From Helianthus annuus (taxonomy: Eukaryota > Streptophyta > Magnoliopsida > Asterales > Asteraceae): a DNA stretch of 64,000 nt. Position numbers and translations under genes: made by a program. The notes under the pieces were generated by a model, which was given only the letters and a program-made list of their open reading frames with translations, was not told the DNA's origin and did not search any database. Position 1 is the first letter of the stretch. The number at the start of each line of letters is the position of its first letter. Below are positions 11,898 to 26,644 of this stretch, one piece after another. The stretch covers positions 128,139,518 to 128,203,517 of the forward strand of contig NC_035433.2 in assembly GCF_002127325.2 (NCBI RefSeq), read 5' to 3'.

Positions 11898-12048
11898 ATT
11901 TTAGAAGGATCTGGAAAAAAGAACGAAGAAAAGTTTGAAGATTTGAAGAAATCTTGAAGAAGACGAAGAACACTTTGAAGATTCAAAGAGTTTTGAGAGA
12001 AAAGTGGAGAAGAAACGAAGAAAAGTGAGAACCTCTCACCTTCTCTTC

Positions 12049-12082
12049 GAATATATATACCCATCGCATTTAATGCGATGGG
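12049..12082 (-). promoter_or_regulatory. TATA box and 23-bp palindrome upstream of the antisense gene
   Basis: On the minus strand GTATATATAT (12051-12060) lies about 155 bp upstream of the ATG at 11897. Directly upstream is a perfect inverted repeat with 10-bp arms CCCATCGCAT / ATGCGATGGG around TTA (12060-12082), a possible dimeric factor site. Confidence 0.5.
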
Positions 12083-12569
12083 TAACCGTGCCGCGTTCGC
12101 CGCTCGGCTAACCAACGGGAGGTTGCCACGTCAAGCGGAAAGCCAGGGGTGACGGTTACCACGCGCGCGTGGGCCTCACTCTCCTGACACGAAGTGCAAC
12201 CGCCGCAGGCGGCATGATGGCACCCGTGCCAGGGGTCAACTCAAACGTCGCCCTCAGCGACTTATCTCACCAACCTGTCAGAAGTTCAAATTTCGAAGTT
12301 TCCCGCCACAAAACGTGCAAGTAACTTCATGCAGAAGTCACATGAGTCGCGCCAGATATACGTCAACTACTATAACCTCGCGCGCTTAAAAGGCCAAACA
12401 AGAAATCACTCGACACATGCCTAGTACCTGCGCATCGAAAACAACAGTTTTCAACGTCCGCCATACAAGTCAGGATCAAAGGAACGATTTCCCCTTCTCT
12501 TACTTTTTATCAAGTCCAGAGCTCCAACCACTTGCGTTGCGCATGGTGCAGCACTGGACTGGGGGGACT

Positions 12570-13301
12570 TGAAGGGGTATGGTCCCAAAAAGTCGTGCAA
12601 ACCTGAGATCAGGTTGCGCGTGAGACCATACTCCTTAACACAACAAGGTGCTAACAACAACCTTGCGCGGCCTACATCACTCTACGATTATCCCGCGCGA
12701 GGGAATGCACACAACAAACCCAGATATCAGCACTTAACATAAAACAATGGAAGAAATGAGCCACTCGGTAGGGAAGCGCGCGGCTACCTACAGTAGTACA
12801 CAAGGTACAAATGGCAGTAAAAGGAGCCAATGAGCGTCTAGCAGGCTCTGGTCAATCGTGCGCCACGATCGTCTGACGAGAAGTACATAAGGACGCCTAC
12901 ATGGCACCAATCAGAGGACGGAGATAACTGTCCCACGATCTCCACTCGTCTGCTGATGACAGAAGGACAACAAGGCCGACAACAATGACACGTGGCTCCA
13001 ATCAAGGTGCGCCAGCACCAACGAGCGTCTAGAAGCCACTAAGCGGTCGACGCCAGTGAGACAAAGAGCATATCCGTTTTGTTGTCCGCTTCCGGCCCAA
13101 GGCCCATCAGCCCATAACCCCTCACACCTCTCCGGCTATAAATAGAGACCTTACTTCACAGGTTAAAGATTCTATTCTCTTGGCTCTTACTCTTAACTAC
13201 TTAATTACTCTCAAAGCAATCGCTTATTCTCACGCCGGAGCCCGGTTAAGAGGGAAACCCCCACATTCCCCTCTTAACGAGTAACGGTGTTCTGTTTTGC
13301 A
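12570..13301 (+). repeat. Probable 3' LTR of the outer Tat-like gypsy element
   Basis: A purine-rich tract with six consecutive G (12558-12569) precedes TGAAGGGG. Downstream on the plus strand are a TATA box (TATAAATA, 13137-13144) and a CT-rich leader, and the segment ends TTTTGCA at 13301. The order antisense gene, polypurine tract, LTR fits Tat-lineage elements. Only one LTR lies in the window, so both borders are estimates. Confidence 0.45.
13137..13144 (+). promoter_or_regulatory. TATA box of the outer element's LTR
   Basis: TATAAATA followed about 30 bp later by a pyrimidine-rich leader. It points away from the antisense gene. Confidence 0.55.
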
Positions 13302-14685
13302 GGTTGATTAACTAGTCGGAGCTCAAATACCTAAAAGAAGATTAACCTCTATGATAGGAACATAAACCCACCTAATTAATACCTTAATTAGATCAGTGTT
13401 TCTTCAGTAACGTACTCCTTGTTTTAATTAAAAGGCATTATCTATAATCTATGCTATTAAAGATCAAACACATCTATAGTAACATACTCCTTGTTTTAAT
13501 TATACCATCCGTAATATGCCCTTCAATGAGAATTTTCTGCTACATCATCATAATATCTCTTTAATAAATATGTAATGGTTAACACCCTTTAATTTCCCTT
13601 TCAATCAAATCATGCGTAAAGGTTAATGTCCCATAAGGGGACATTTTTCGTCACATCAGCATCATAACGCACCTTCAAAAAATGTGTAACGGTTAGTGCC
13701 TCTTAATGTCCATTTCATTCAATATTTTCCATTTTTTTCTCCTCTTTGGGCATTGTTCTGGAAATGTCACTCCCTTTTCATACTCCTATAACACCTAGGG
13801 GTGGTGCTAGGGGCGTTATCAAACCCTTTTTAGTCCATGGTGTTTTCTCTATGTTGTTTTAATTGTATAGTGATTCAAGGCGTTGTGTTTTACAGTAAAA
13901 CACCATGAACGTATATAAAACACCATAACATTGCAAATACCATTTATATTAATGTTCATTCCTCTTAATGCTCAAAGGGACGGTATTAGAGACGTTATCA
14001 AGCTCCTTCATGCCCCTTATAACGTTACGAATACCTTAAAAACATTCAAATATTAGTATTGTAGTTTTGTATATTAAATTTAACTTTAATTTTTAATGTA
14101 TAGTAATCAACTAAATCTCTAAAATCCATATAGTATCAATATTAATTAATTCAATCGATAAAGTACTTGATTTATTTAATTTTCCTTGTAGTGTCATGTG
14201 TCGGGGATTTGGTTGGTACTGGTCCGGTTCTTTACCACTGAATGAAACCGGAAAAATGAATACCAGTATGGGCTTCGATGATAATGTAGGTTTTGGGTGT
14301 TTTATAATGGCGTTTTACCACACTTCTTTGACTTTTTACACTTTTTAAGAGTTTTGAACTTTGTAGATGAACCTTACCCTATATATATTATTTCACTATA
14401 GCAAAATCCTTAAATTTTACTGATGAAGAAGGAAATAGAGATTTTGTGTTAGGAAGCCTTTTGGCAATAAAGACTATATTTATTTGATGAACATATAAAA
14501 ATACATCCACTAAACATTTGTTACACTTCTTTATTCACTTAAAATAACTTATTTGCCAACCAACCATACATACGTTAGTCCAAGAAAACTACACTAGTGA
14601 AAACATAAAATACACTAATGAGATGAAAGCAAATAGATATTTGAATGGTCTATAAGACTATAACATAATTCCATCGTACATGGGT
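13302..14685. other. AT-rich intergenic DNA
   Basis: No gene seen. Short related phrases (CTTAATGTCC, GGGGCGTTATCAAA) recur between 13500 and 14000, suggesting old MITE remnants. The 3' end of the acyltransferase-like gene must lie in the last few hundred bases. Confidence 0.4.
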
Positions 14686-17600
14686 TCATGCAATGCCCCA
14701 GTCTTCTTTAAGCACTGATTTAAGCTCAAGTACTTGATTTTCCGGCAATGTCACACTTATAATCCTTCCATCTAAAGAACCTTTCCGCGTTGGGAGAACC
14801 AGAACAACCCCTTCATCACCAATATTATCGATACAACAATTTACATAAACGGGTTTTTGTCCTCTTACTTCCATCTCATAAAATGAGGCGTCACTCAAAT
14901 CTACGAAAGTCAAATTTGCCCCGTATATGAGAAAATCGGGAAGCTCATCATCTCTATCGATTGCTTTTTTGATCTCCATTCGGTCATCATCTGCTTTGTC
15001 GATAATTAGAGACACTAGTTCTAGTGGTTTATAATCTCCTATAGGAGTGTCGGTTTTGACCAAACTGATGGTTTGACTTTCATTCGTGATGGTCCCTTTA
15101 TTTCGGTTTCTCAAGTAATTTCGGCATATAGTCACAGCCCTTGGTCCTGACCCATCTCTTACTTTTGACAAACATTGCCAAATTACAACACAAATGCACT
15201 CAAACTCGAGAACGCGTTGATCAACTTTCGTTCCACCTATTTGTGCTTGTAACCGAGTCAAATCGGATGTTGAGATATTAAAGGAAAATGTTTCCATTTT
15301 AGAGTTATTTGAAGTAGACCAAAGGTCTCCTACCGGGTCAACCCGTTTTACTGAGAGTGGATCTAGGTTTGGGTTTGGGTTTTGGAAATCATGGGCTTGA
15401 TTTTGTTGTTGGGCCATAGTGAGTGGGTGGGCTGGGTAATGGCCTGCAATCGCCTGGGCCCACAAGTTGATGAAGCCCACTGCTGAAAAAGCATCCCCAA
15501 GCACATGGGACCAACTCATACCAACTGATTTGCCACCACACTTAAAATCTGTTAACTGCATAGATGACTTCTAACGTTAGAAACGTAATAAACAAAAAGT
15601 TAACCTCTATATCTTTGTCAATTTCGAGATATAGTACAAGATCATTAAATAAAATAACTATTTAAGGGCTATGCATGCGTAAAGAGTGACGGATCTGTGG
15701 ATTTTTTTTAACGGTTAAATGTTACACTCCCCGGTATTTAACCCATAACCTCCTATCTAAACACCTAGAGGTTTTTCCCTCTACCACTGGGCCATAGCCT
15801 CAGTGGCATTTGTGGATTTTGTTTACTATGTCACTTTTTGAAACGTTTAGTAAATCGGTCATTCGAAATTTCGAATAGTTAGATATGTAAATACACATGA
15901 AAAACTAGTATTAGATCTATGTAACACATTTTTTATATTGATGTCACGTGATTCGTGACACGTCTATACTACTTGGGTCTCCTCCATATGTGTGGGGTTA
16001 TTAATATACAACTTCGTAACACATCTATATATTAATAGTGTTTAAAGGCACCCGTCTATGTATTTAACTAGCAATTATACTCGCGCTACGCTGCGGGATA
16101 ACGTCTTTTCTTAGTGGTGTGTTACGACAATTATTTTAAAAATCCAAACAAATGGAAAAAAACAATGAGTAACGATGTATCAAAAAAGCACGGGAAACTA
16201 AGTCGCTATAAAAACGTATGTTAAAGAAAAATAGATAAAAGATAAATGAAGGTAAAAAGTATGTAAAAAAAGTCAAAGGAAAAAAAACCGTTAAAAAGAC
16301 AAATGAAGGTAAAAAAGCAAAAAAAAAAAAATTAATAATGGTGCAGCAGCAGGAGGAGGAGCAGCAGCAGGAGTAGTAGTAATAGTAGTTGGTTACATTT
16401 CTGTGACATTTTCCCTTTTATATATATATAGATATTTCGGTGAAACCTACCGCATGACAGAGACGACTTAAAAATGTTAAAAAAACACACACACAAAAAA
16501 AAAACAGTATAGATAACATTTTTATTTTTTTCTAAAAAAAAAAGAACGTAACATAAATGTATTTGAATATTTTTATAAAAATAATGCAAAAAGCGCCTAC
16601 TAGTTTTTTTTAAATGTTCAAAATTTGTATGTTACATTTTTTTACATATATATTATGTTACATGAAATTTTTAACATCTTTTAAAATATAAACTATTTGG
16701 CGCTTTTTTGTTTTTCTTTTATAAAAATGTGCAAAAATATATATGTTACATTTCCTATTTTTTAGAAAAAAAAAATGTTACATGGGGTTTTTACAAAGGT
16801 TTTTTGAGTTTTCTCAACTCAAGCGAGTTTTCGTTTTATCTTTCCCCCGTATATTATGGTAATAAATTTAAGTTTGTGTCTTAAACATACATGTTTTTGC
16901 CGTAAATGATATATTGAAACCAAATCTATCTACTATAATAAAAGAAACCATGTTTTGGACACGTGTCATTCATTGAAGGTATCCTCAAATTTATACTTAT
17001 CTTATATTAACTAAATAAATAAATAATAAATTAATATTAAATCTTATCATACTTTAATAAAATATTATCCTCAAATCTAAATTGTTAATTAAAAATATTT
17101 TTAAAACAAATACCCCACTTTCCTACTTATCTTATATTAAATATATAAATAATAAATTAATAGTAAATGTTATCCTAATTTATTAAAATATAACTTTTTT
17201 TATTATTTGATATACAAAATTATATTTATTAAACAAGTCTAAAATGCGGGGTTTTGAAAAATATAACTTTTTTATTATTTACTACACAAAGTTGCATTTA
17301 TATAACCCGTGTAATACACGAAGTTTTTAAAGATATAATATGTAAAATTAGATTTATTCAATACGTATATCACAAGAGGTTTTAAGGATATAATGTTTTT
17401 ATCATTTGGTAGATTTTTCGACCCAACTATACACGGGCTTTTTAAAGATACGACCTTTTTAGTATTTAATATACAAAATTACATTTATTTAATATGTGTA
17501 ATACATATGGTCAGTGGCGGACCCAGGATTTTTGGACAATGGGGTCCAATTTTTCCGGTGTTTAAATTTTTTGGGTCGGTCGTTGTTCGGGTCGGGTCGG

Positions 17601-18958
17601 GTCAGGTCGAGAAACATAATAGAAAACAATATCATAACTAAATTACAAGTTTCATATTCTACACATTCAGCTAAATATAGGTGAGAACAAATTAAAATAG
17701 GAAAAAAATAGAGTGATTAATTTAAAATCATGTTTAAAAAAAACACAAAAAAATGAAACAAACAGGTATTGAACCCAAGACTTTTGTGTGCAAACAATGG
17801 GTTTTACCACTGCACCAGGCTCAATCTTATTGTTATGGGGTCCAACTAAATTATTTTATGGGGTCCATAGAAAATTTTATATACCGTTTCTACTACTTTT
17901 TAAAAAAAGATTGGTGTCCGGGGACCCCGTTCCGGTTAACGTGGGTCCGCCCCTGCATATGGTTTTTAAAGATATAACTCTTTTTTAGATCTATTCAACA
18001 CGTGTAACATGGTTTTTAAGGATGTAATTTTTTATTATTTGGTAGATTTATTCAACCTGATTATACACGGCTTTTTTTTTAAAGATACGACATTTTTAGT
18101 ATTTAGTATACAAAATTACATTTATTTAATCTGTGTAATACACATGGTTTTTAAAGATATAACTTTTTTATTATTTGATATATAAATTACATTTATTTAA
18201 CCCGTACAATATACGGGATTCATAAAAATATAACTTTTTATTATTTAATATATAAAATTATATTTATTCAAACCGTGTAATACACGGGATTCTAACCTAG
18301 TAGATATTATATAACAAAAAAGTACGTTTATCCATAACTAACAGTTAAAAACTATTTAGTTTTAGAAACTAACTTTGATCAAATATAATACCTTACCTAT
18401 TTAAAGAGATACATCATTATCATTATCACTATATATAACAAAAAAAAAACATAGACGAGGCTAATATTAGTACAAAACTTTCTAATATTCAAAACAAAGT
18501 AAGCTGCAAAGGAATACTAGCAAGCAAACCTGTATTGAAACCAATGGAGAGTAGGCCAAATCAGGGCCAAGAACTTGGTTAGGAACAAGAAGCTTGTGTC
18601 TCGAATCATCTTTAGATTCGAGCCATTCATCAAGGCTCAGATGACACTTAGCCTCAAGGAGTCGCACCCCACTATCATTGCATTTAATGAAAGGTCGACC
18701 AGCGTCTGTCCTCCTAAACCGACCACAAGGGATGTAGGCGTGGTTTAACCAATTGAACATAGTTTCTTTAATCTTCAAGATGGTGAAACCATCAAACATC
18801 GGGGTTTTGAAGTAGTAGACAAATCGGAGATAGTGAAGCTTCATGGCTAGGTCCATTGCGGTTAGCTCCTGAACCGCATCATGTCCGGATATACATCCGG
18901 CTGAGACCGTGGAGATTTTGATGTCGTAAATGGAGTTTTGTTCCTTTGATGACACCAT
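14686..18958 (-). CDS. CER26-like: ECERIFERUM2/26-like protein (BAHD acyltransferase family)
   Basis: Two coding exons: 18958-18530 (143 codons) and 15555-14686, giving 432 aa. The 2974-bp intron has donor CAG|GTTTGC and acceptor TATGCAG. Exon 1 has the CER2-type LTAMDLAMKLHYLRFVYYF and ends LGPDLAYSPLVSIQ; exon 2 opens LTDFKCGG...SWSHVLGD. The BAHD HXXXD motif is H160-D164. The usual DFGWG motif near the C-terminus is absent; the matching place reads NIGDEGVV, as in CER2 and its homologues. CER2-like proteins work with the CER6 condensing enzyme at the endoplasmic reticulum to extend very-long-chain acyl groups beyond C28 for cuticular wax, apparently without acyltransferase activity. An in-frame ATG also exists at 18979, but it is only about 20 bp from the TATA box, so 18958 is preferred. 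Both exons are fully open. Confidence 0.88.
15706..15807 (-). mobile_element. Short tRNA-derived SINE in the CER2-like intron
   Basis: On the minus strand it has an A-box-like segment (GGCCCAGTGGTAGAGG) and a B-box-like segment (GGGTTAAATACC), and ends in a T-rich tail at 15706. Near-identical 13-bp flanks (15693-15705 and 15808-15820) look like a target duplication. Confidence 0.65.
16068..16860 (-). mobile_element. Possible Helitron remnant, 3' end at 16068
   Basis: On the minus strand the sequence ends ...GCAGCGTAGCGCGAGTAT...CTAG followed by T, as Helitron 3' ends do (GC-rich short hairpin, then CTAG). No matching TC 5' end was found; the right limit is a guess. The interior is low-complexity poly-A/T with a trinucleotide microsatellite at 16341-16392. 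Confidence 0.35.
17512..17955 (+). mobile_element. hAT-type MITE nested in the Helitron
   Basis: 444 bp with terminal inverted repeats CAGTGGCGGACCCA / TGGGTCCGCCCCTG and a perfect 8-bp target duplication CATATGGT (17504-17511 and 17956-17963), diagnostic of hAT elements. No transposase. Confidence 0.9.
17762..17822 (-). other. tRNA-like segment inside the hAT MITE
   Basis: On the minus strand it reads GGTGCAGTGGT (A-box-like), then about 35 bases, then GGGTTCAATACC (B-box-like), matching an internal Pol III promoter layout. It is not a foldable intact tRNA. A similar segment occurs at 62836-62905. Confidence 0.5.
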
Positions 18959-18996
18959 TTTTTCCTTAGAAAGATACATTTGGAAGCTTAGATAGT

Positions 18997-19006
18997 GTTT
19001 TATATG
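18997..19006 (-). promoter_or_regulatory. TATA box of the CER2-like gene
   Basis: CATATAAAAC on the minus strand, about 40 bp upstream of the ATG at 18958. With transcription starting 25-30 bp downstream, the upstream ATG at 18979 would fall at or before the start site, which favours 18958. Confidence 0.55.
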
Positions 19007-19303
19007 GCAAAGTCAGATCATGAGTGGTCCAATATTATGATAATACAACGTTGTCTTAAAGTGCATTCTGCATCTGTAACAAGTAACATTTAATGTATTT
19101 GTTGGCAGGCGAAACAAAGTGAAACTAAAGGTTTTCCTAACCTAGTATACAATACATTGCATGTGACAAATGTCTTTAGCTTATCCTTTTTTTTCTAAAA
19201 AATATCTTTAATAACGAGTGGTCATAACAAAAATAAATCATTTTTTATATTATATATATACACACACAACCGAAGAAACACTTTCTGATAATAACATGAT
19301 TAA

Positions 19304-19455
19304 CTGATGTTATTCCGGCTTTGGCTGGGTGATAGAGACTCTTGTCTTTTTGGGAGAATATTAGGGTTCAAATCTTGACATGAAGTATATTTTTAGAATT
19401 AATTTAGTGTAATTTAGGAATTGAATAATATTGTAACAATTTGCTGTTAAAAAAA
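19304..19455 (+). mobile_element. tRNA-derived SINE
   Basis: About 152 bp with an A-box-like GGCTGGGTGATAGAG and B-box GGTTCAAATC (19365-19374), ending in a short A-run. Flanked by a 19-bp target duplication with one mismatch (19285-19303 and 19456-19474). Confidence 0.85.
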
Positions 19456-19567
19456 CTGATAATAACATGACTAAGAAGGTGATGCAAAATAGTTGTATGG
19501 ACAACATATGTGATATCCAACTTCAGTGACTTTAACATATGTGATATCTAACTTCTTTTTGTTTTTA

Positions 19568-19754
19568 GAGTAAAATGCACGGATAGTCCCTGTGGTTTTG
19601 CAAAATAACATCTATAGTCCTCAACTTTTGGAAATTACACTGGTACTCCCTGTAGTTTGACAATTTGTTACTCGGATAGTCCCTGGAGTGGATGTCCGTT
19701 AGTTTTCTCCGTTAAGTTGATGTGAAATGACAAAATTACCCTTCGTCTTCTCCA
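19568..19754 (+). repeat. Left terminal inverted repeat of the Pack-MULE
   Basis: 187 bp, complementary with few mismatches to 27126-27312. Confidence 0.9.
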
Positions 19755-19923
19755 CCGTATAAAATCAAAACAACCCACCATCTTCGTTTATCAGTTTGGT
19801 CCATTTCAGTTTATCAATTTACCTTGACGACATTCAGTCCCTCTACACTGAAATTATTCTCCTCCATCTTCGTGGCTACCCTGTATCCTGTAATTACTAG
19901 ACACTCAAAACCCTAGAAAATCC

Positions 19924-20383
19924 TGTTGATTATATCTTTAAACACGGGTTAAAAACATAGAACCCTAATCATGTTTATTCAATCATAATCCAAATATAGA
20001 TACCAAGATAGAGATACTTACTTGTAGGGATGATTATCTTTGAGAATAAAGATGAAGCCATGATTCCCGTTATGGTACCTTAGGTTGATGGATCACCTTA
20101 GAGATAATTTTAGTATTTTTAGTATTGGTGTTCTACTCTAGAGTTTTGATCACCACATGTTATCAATATAAAAAGATCAATAAATAATGGTCATGAATGG
20201 TGATCCGTTATAAAACTCTATGTTTTCTCTATTAATGGTACCTAAAGGGAAATCATAATTGCCCCTTAATACTAATCAATAATTACAATTACTACCATCA
20301 AGTAATTGTCGGGGACTAGTTATGTCATATTGGTAATGTTACCAAATGATCCCTAAGGCCACATCAACGGGTTATTTCTAACA
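19924..20383 (-). repeat. 3' LTR of the copia element
   Basis: 460 bp. It pairs with 26126-26585, same length and apparently the same sequence. Confidence 0.92.
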
Positions 20384-21362
20384 TTCTCCCACTTGGCCGA
20401 GTGATCATTTGTGATAAGTATAAGTAAGTTTGGCCAAGTTAAAACATTAATCAATGTTTCAAATTGAAATTGCAACAGAAAAATACAGTCATTGAGTTAC
20501 TGTCAACTCAAGACCCCCATTAATCATGTTACAACCCCAAATCAAAACATACGTAAATTTAAGACCAAAATGACTGAGGTAAGCCCTTTGAAATTAATTT
20601 GTATAATTCTTGTCTATACGTCATCAGGTGCACATACGTATTTATAGACAAACAAATTGTGTAATTGAGGAAAAAATAATAACTAATCATTCATATGTAC
20701 GATATGCTATTATGTAAGGCCTTTAGTAAAACCCGTCTTTATTATGAGCTCTTAAAAAGACTTTGGGTGCAGACCTTAGTTATCGGATCCGCAAGCATAT
20801 CATGAATGTAAATGTATTCGATACAAGTATTTAGGTTCCTCTTCTTGTTCATAAACGAACAATAATTTTGTATCGAAGTTTAATGCAGCACCTCTCGAAC
20901 TGTTACTGTTTGAGAAAATAAGGTAGCTGACTCTTCACAGTAAGTCTTCAATATAGTATTTATATGGAGTTAATAAGTTTACGAGTCCACTGATAAAATT
21001 TCAACAACATTCAGTGACAATTGCGTTGTTAATTAACAACATATTATGTCATTATAATTTAGGTTGTTGTTAACAGTTTCTCATGACTCCTCCATGAGAT
21101 AGATTTGTCCGCAGACACAAGGATTACCCCAAATTGACTTTTAGTTTCTTTTGAACATCATAAAATCAAGGTAAGAATAATCAACCTCTTCTTATGGTCT
21201 TTCTCGTTTCTTAAAGATATTGTAAGATGCTTCACAATAATCTAGAGTGATATAATGTTCATCAATGTGAGCAATATCTAAACGAGTATATAGACTTGAA
21301 CCTTCATAAGGCTTCTAATTAATGAAGCATAAGGAAGTAATCTCATTTATCATTTTATCCTC

Positions 21363-24398
<3,036 letters not shown>

Positions 24399-24842
24399 GA
24401 ATTTTGGCTTCGCTTTGGCTTTGACCAAAATTCAAAGAATGTACATAAATAACAAATTGTCTTGATGTTCTATAATAAATCTGGCTTCGCTTTGGCTTTG
24501 ACCAAAATTTATGCATTATGAACATACATAATAAACTGACTTATTGCTCTACATGAAATTTGGCTTCGCTTTGGCTTTGACCAAATTTCATGTATTATGA
24601 ACATAAATAAATAAAACCAACTTAATGTTCTGCCTGAATTTTGGCTTCGCTTTGGCTTTGACCAAAATTCACGCATTATGAACGATAAAAAAAATAATAA
24701 ACCTCGGCTTAATGTTCTACCTAAATTTTGGCTTCGCTTTGGCTTTGACCAAAATTCAGCATTATGAACGATATAAATAATAGACCGTCTTTAGTGTTCT
24801 ACATGAACTCTGGCTTCGCTTTGGCTTTGACCAAAATTCATG
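24399..24842 (-). repeat. Six tandem hairpin repeats in the copia leader
   Basis: Six copies of a roughly 80-bp unit, each with the invariant core TGGCTTCGCTTTGGCTTTGA flanked by complementary arms. Core starts are near 24405, 24483, 24561, 24642, 24728 and 24811. Arms differ between copies but stay complementary: GAATTTTGG/CCAAAATTC in the first, CATGAAATTTGG/CCAAATTTCATG in the third. In the element's RNA they lie 1.3-1.7 kb after the 5' LTR. Confidence 0.85.
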
Positions 24843-26125
24843 TATCATAAACACACATAAACAATAAAGTAAAGCACATAAATATAACATAACACCTTTG
24901 GGCCAGAAATGAAATATTTATGTAAATTAGGCTGATAATTTATTATGTGCATCATCAAACAATTCGTTGTTGGTTTCATTATCCAACAATACACATAATC
25001 ACATAAAATGGTATAAATTAAAGTTGGGCCATTCGCAAAATAAGAATCTCACATAAAAGTTGCATATAAAGGGCTTTAAGTGTACAAACATTTAGGCACA
25101 AAATCAACTATTCAGTTCATGGATTATAGTCTAGAATTTCTATAATCAATTCATTAATTGCAATCATTAAATTCAAACATTAATTCATGAGAACTTTGTA
25201 ACCGATTAATTCAAGAATGCAAGAATACATAATCAAGTGCATTGAAAAATTATTAATTACAACTTACCTTTAGGTTCATTATCATACACATATTTACATA
25301 AAACAGTATCATTTAAAATTTCAATGTCAAACCAAAAGGATATATCATTTGATTAATCATCTAACTATACATTGAAATTTACCATTATATAATTCTAATT
25401 TCTATGTCAAAAACTTAGATTTTAAGACATGTAAATAAAAGGTTAAGTTATTTACTTAACTAATCATTAAAATCTCATATCTATCTATTTTATTCACAAG
25501 GAACATAAACATGTAAAAGTTCAATCAAATACTTCATATACTCATCTTTATTTAGTTTGAAAAGTCAAAGCTAAATATGAAAAAGGATATGGAACAAATC
25601 ATAACAATTCCTCTCGTATAAAACAAATTTCAAACAAGTTCAAATTGAACTAAATGATGACATCGTAATCCATTAAAAAATCTTCAAAATGTCAAAGTTC
25701 AAATATAGAACCAATCATGATGAATAATTCTTTATCAAAATTATAAAAAGGTAAAAAACATGTTTGGTTCCAATTGATCCAGTAAGTGATTTTTACAAAA
25801 TCACATATCAAAATTTAGTTTTTTTTTCTTGTTTTGACCTTCATTAATTATGATGAAAAAGCAGTGGCGGCAGTACATAAAAGAACCCTTGGAGGACTCG
25901 TTCTTTTCTTTTCATTCCATTTGTATTTAATATATAACCATCATCATCAGTTCATCGCACGGTTTAGAATCAACCAATCTCAATGTTAAAATATAGTGAA
26001 CCATCAAGATCTCAATGGCAATAAATTATAAGATCGACATCAAAAGGGTGAAACTGATGGCACAGTTAATTCATGAAATCATAATCATATAAGATTGATA
26101 TAATCAACATAGCTTTGATACCACA

Positions 26126-26585
26126 TGTTGATTATATCTTTAAACACGGGTTAAAAACATAGAACCCTAATCATGTTTATTCAATCATAATCCAAATATA
26201 GATACCAAGATAGAGATACTTACTTGTAGGGATGATTATCTTTGAGAATAAAGATGAAGCCATGATTCCCGTTATGGTACCTTAGGTTGATGGATCACCT
26301 TAGAGATAATTTTAGTATTTTTAGTATTGGTGTTCTACTCTAGAGTTTTGATCACCACATGTTATCAATATAAAAAGATCAATAAATAATGGTCATGAAT
26401 GGTGATCCGTTATAAAACTCTATGTTTTCTCTATTAATGGTACCTAAAGGGAAATCATAATTGCCCCTTAATACTAATCAATAATTACAATTACTACCAT
26501 CAAGTAATTGTCGGGGACTAGTTATGTCATATTGGTAATGTTACCAAATGATCCCTAAGGCCACATCAACGGGTTATTTCTAACA
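26126..26585 (-). repeat. 5' LTR of the copia element
   Basis: 460 bp; the adjoining primer site is at 26112-26123. Confidence 0.92.
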
Positions 26586-26644
26586 AATCCACCATGAACA
26601 CCTGATCTGACTCCAAATCATCTTCAAACAAGTACAACTAGATC

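Larger units (their letters stand above)
16929..18300 (+). mobile_element. Non-autonomous Helitron in the CER2-like intron
   Basis: Starts TCTACTATAATAAAA and ends with hairpin CCGTGT-AAT-ACACGG (18273-18287) followed by TTCTAACCTAG. The flanking bases are A and T, the Helitron target. No coding capacity. The interior is a series of degenerate 80-100 bp units, several carrying the same CCCGTGTAATACACGGG-like hairpin. Removing the nested hAT MITE leaves about 920 bp. It lies inside an intron of a gene whose exons are intact, so splicing apparently tolerates it. Confidence 0.8.

Noticed and set aside
17762..17822. Functional tRNA gene
   Set aside because: Box-like words only; no acceptor stem or complete cloverleaf can be formed.
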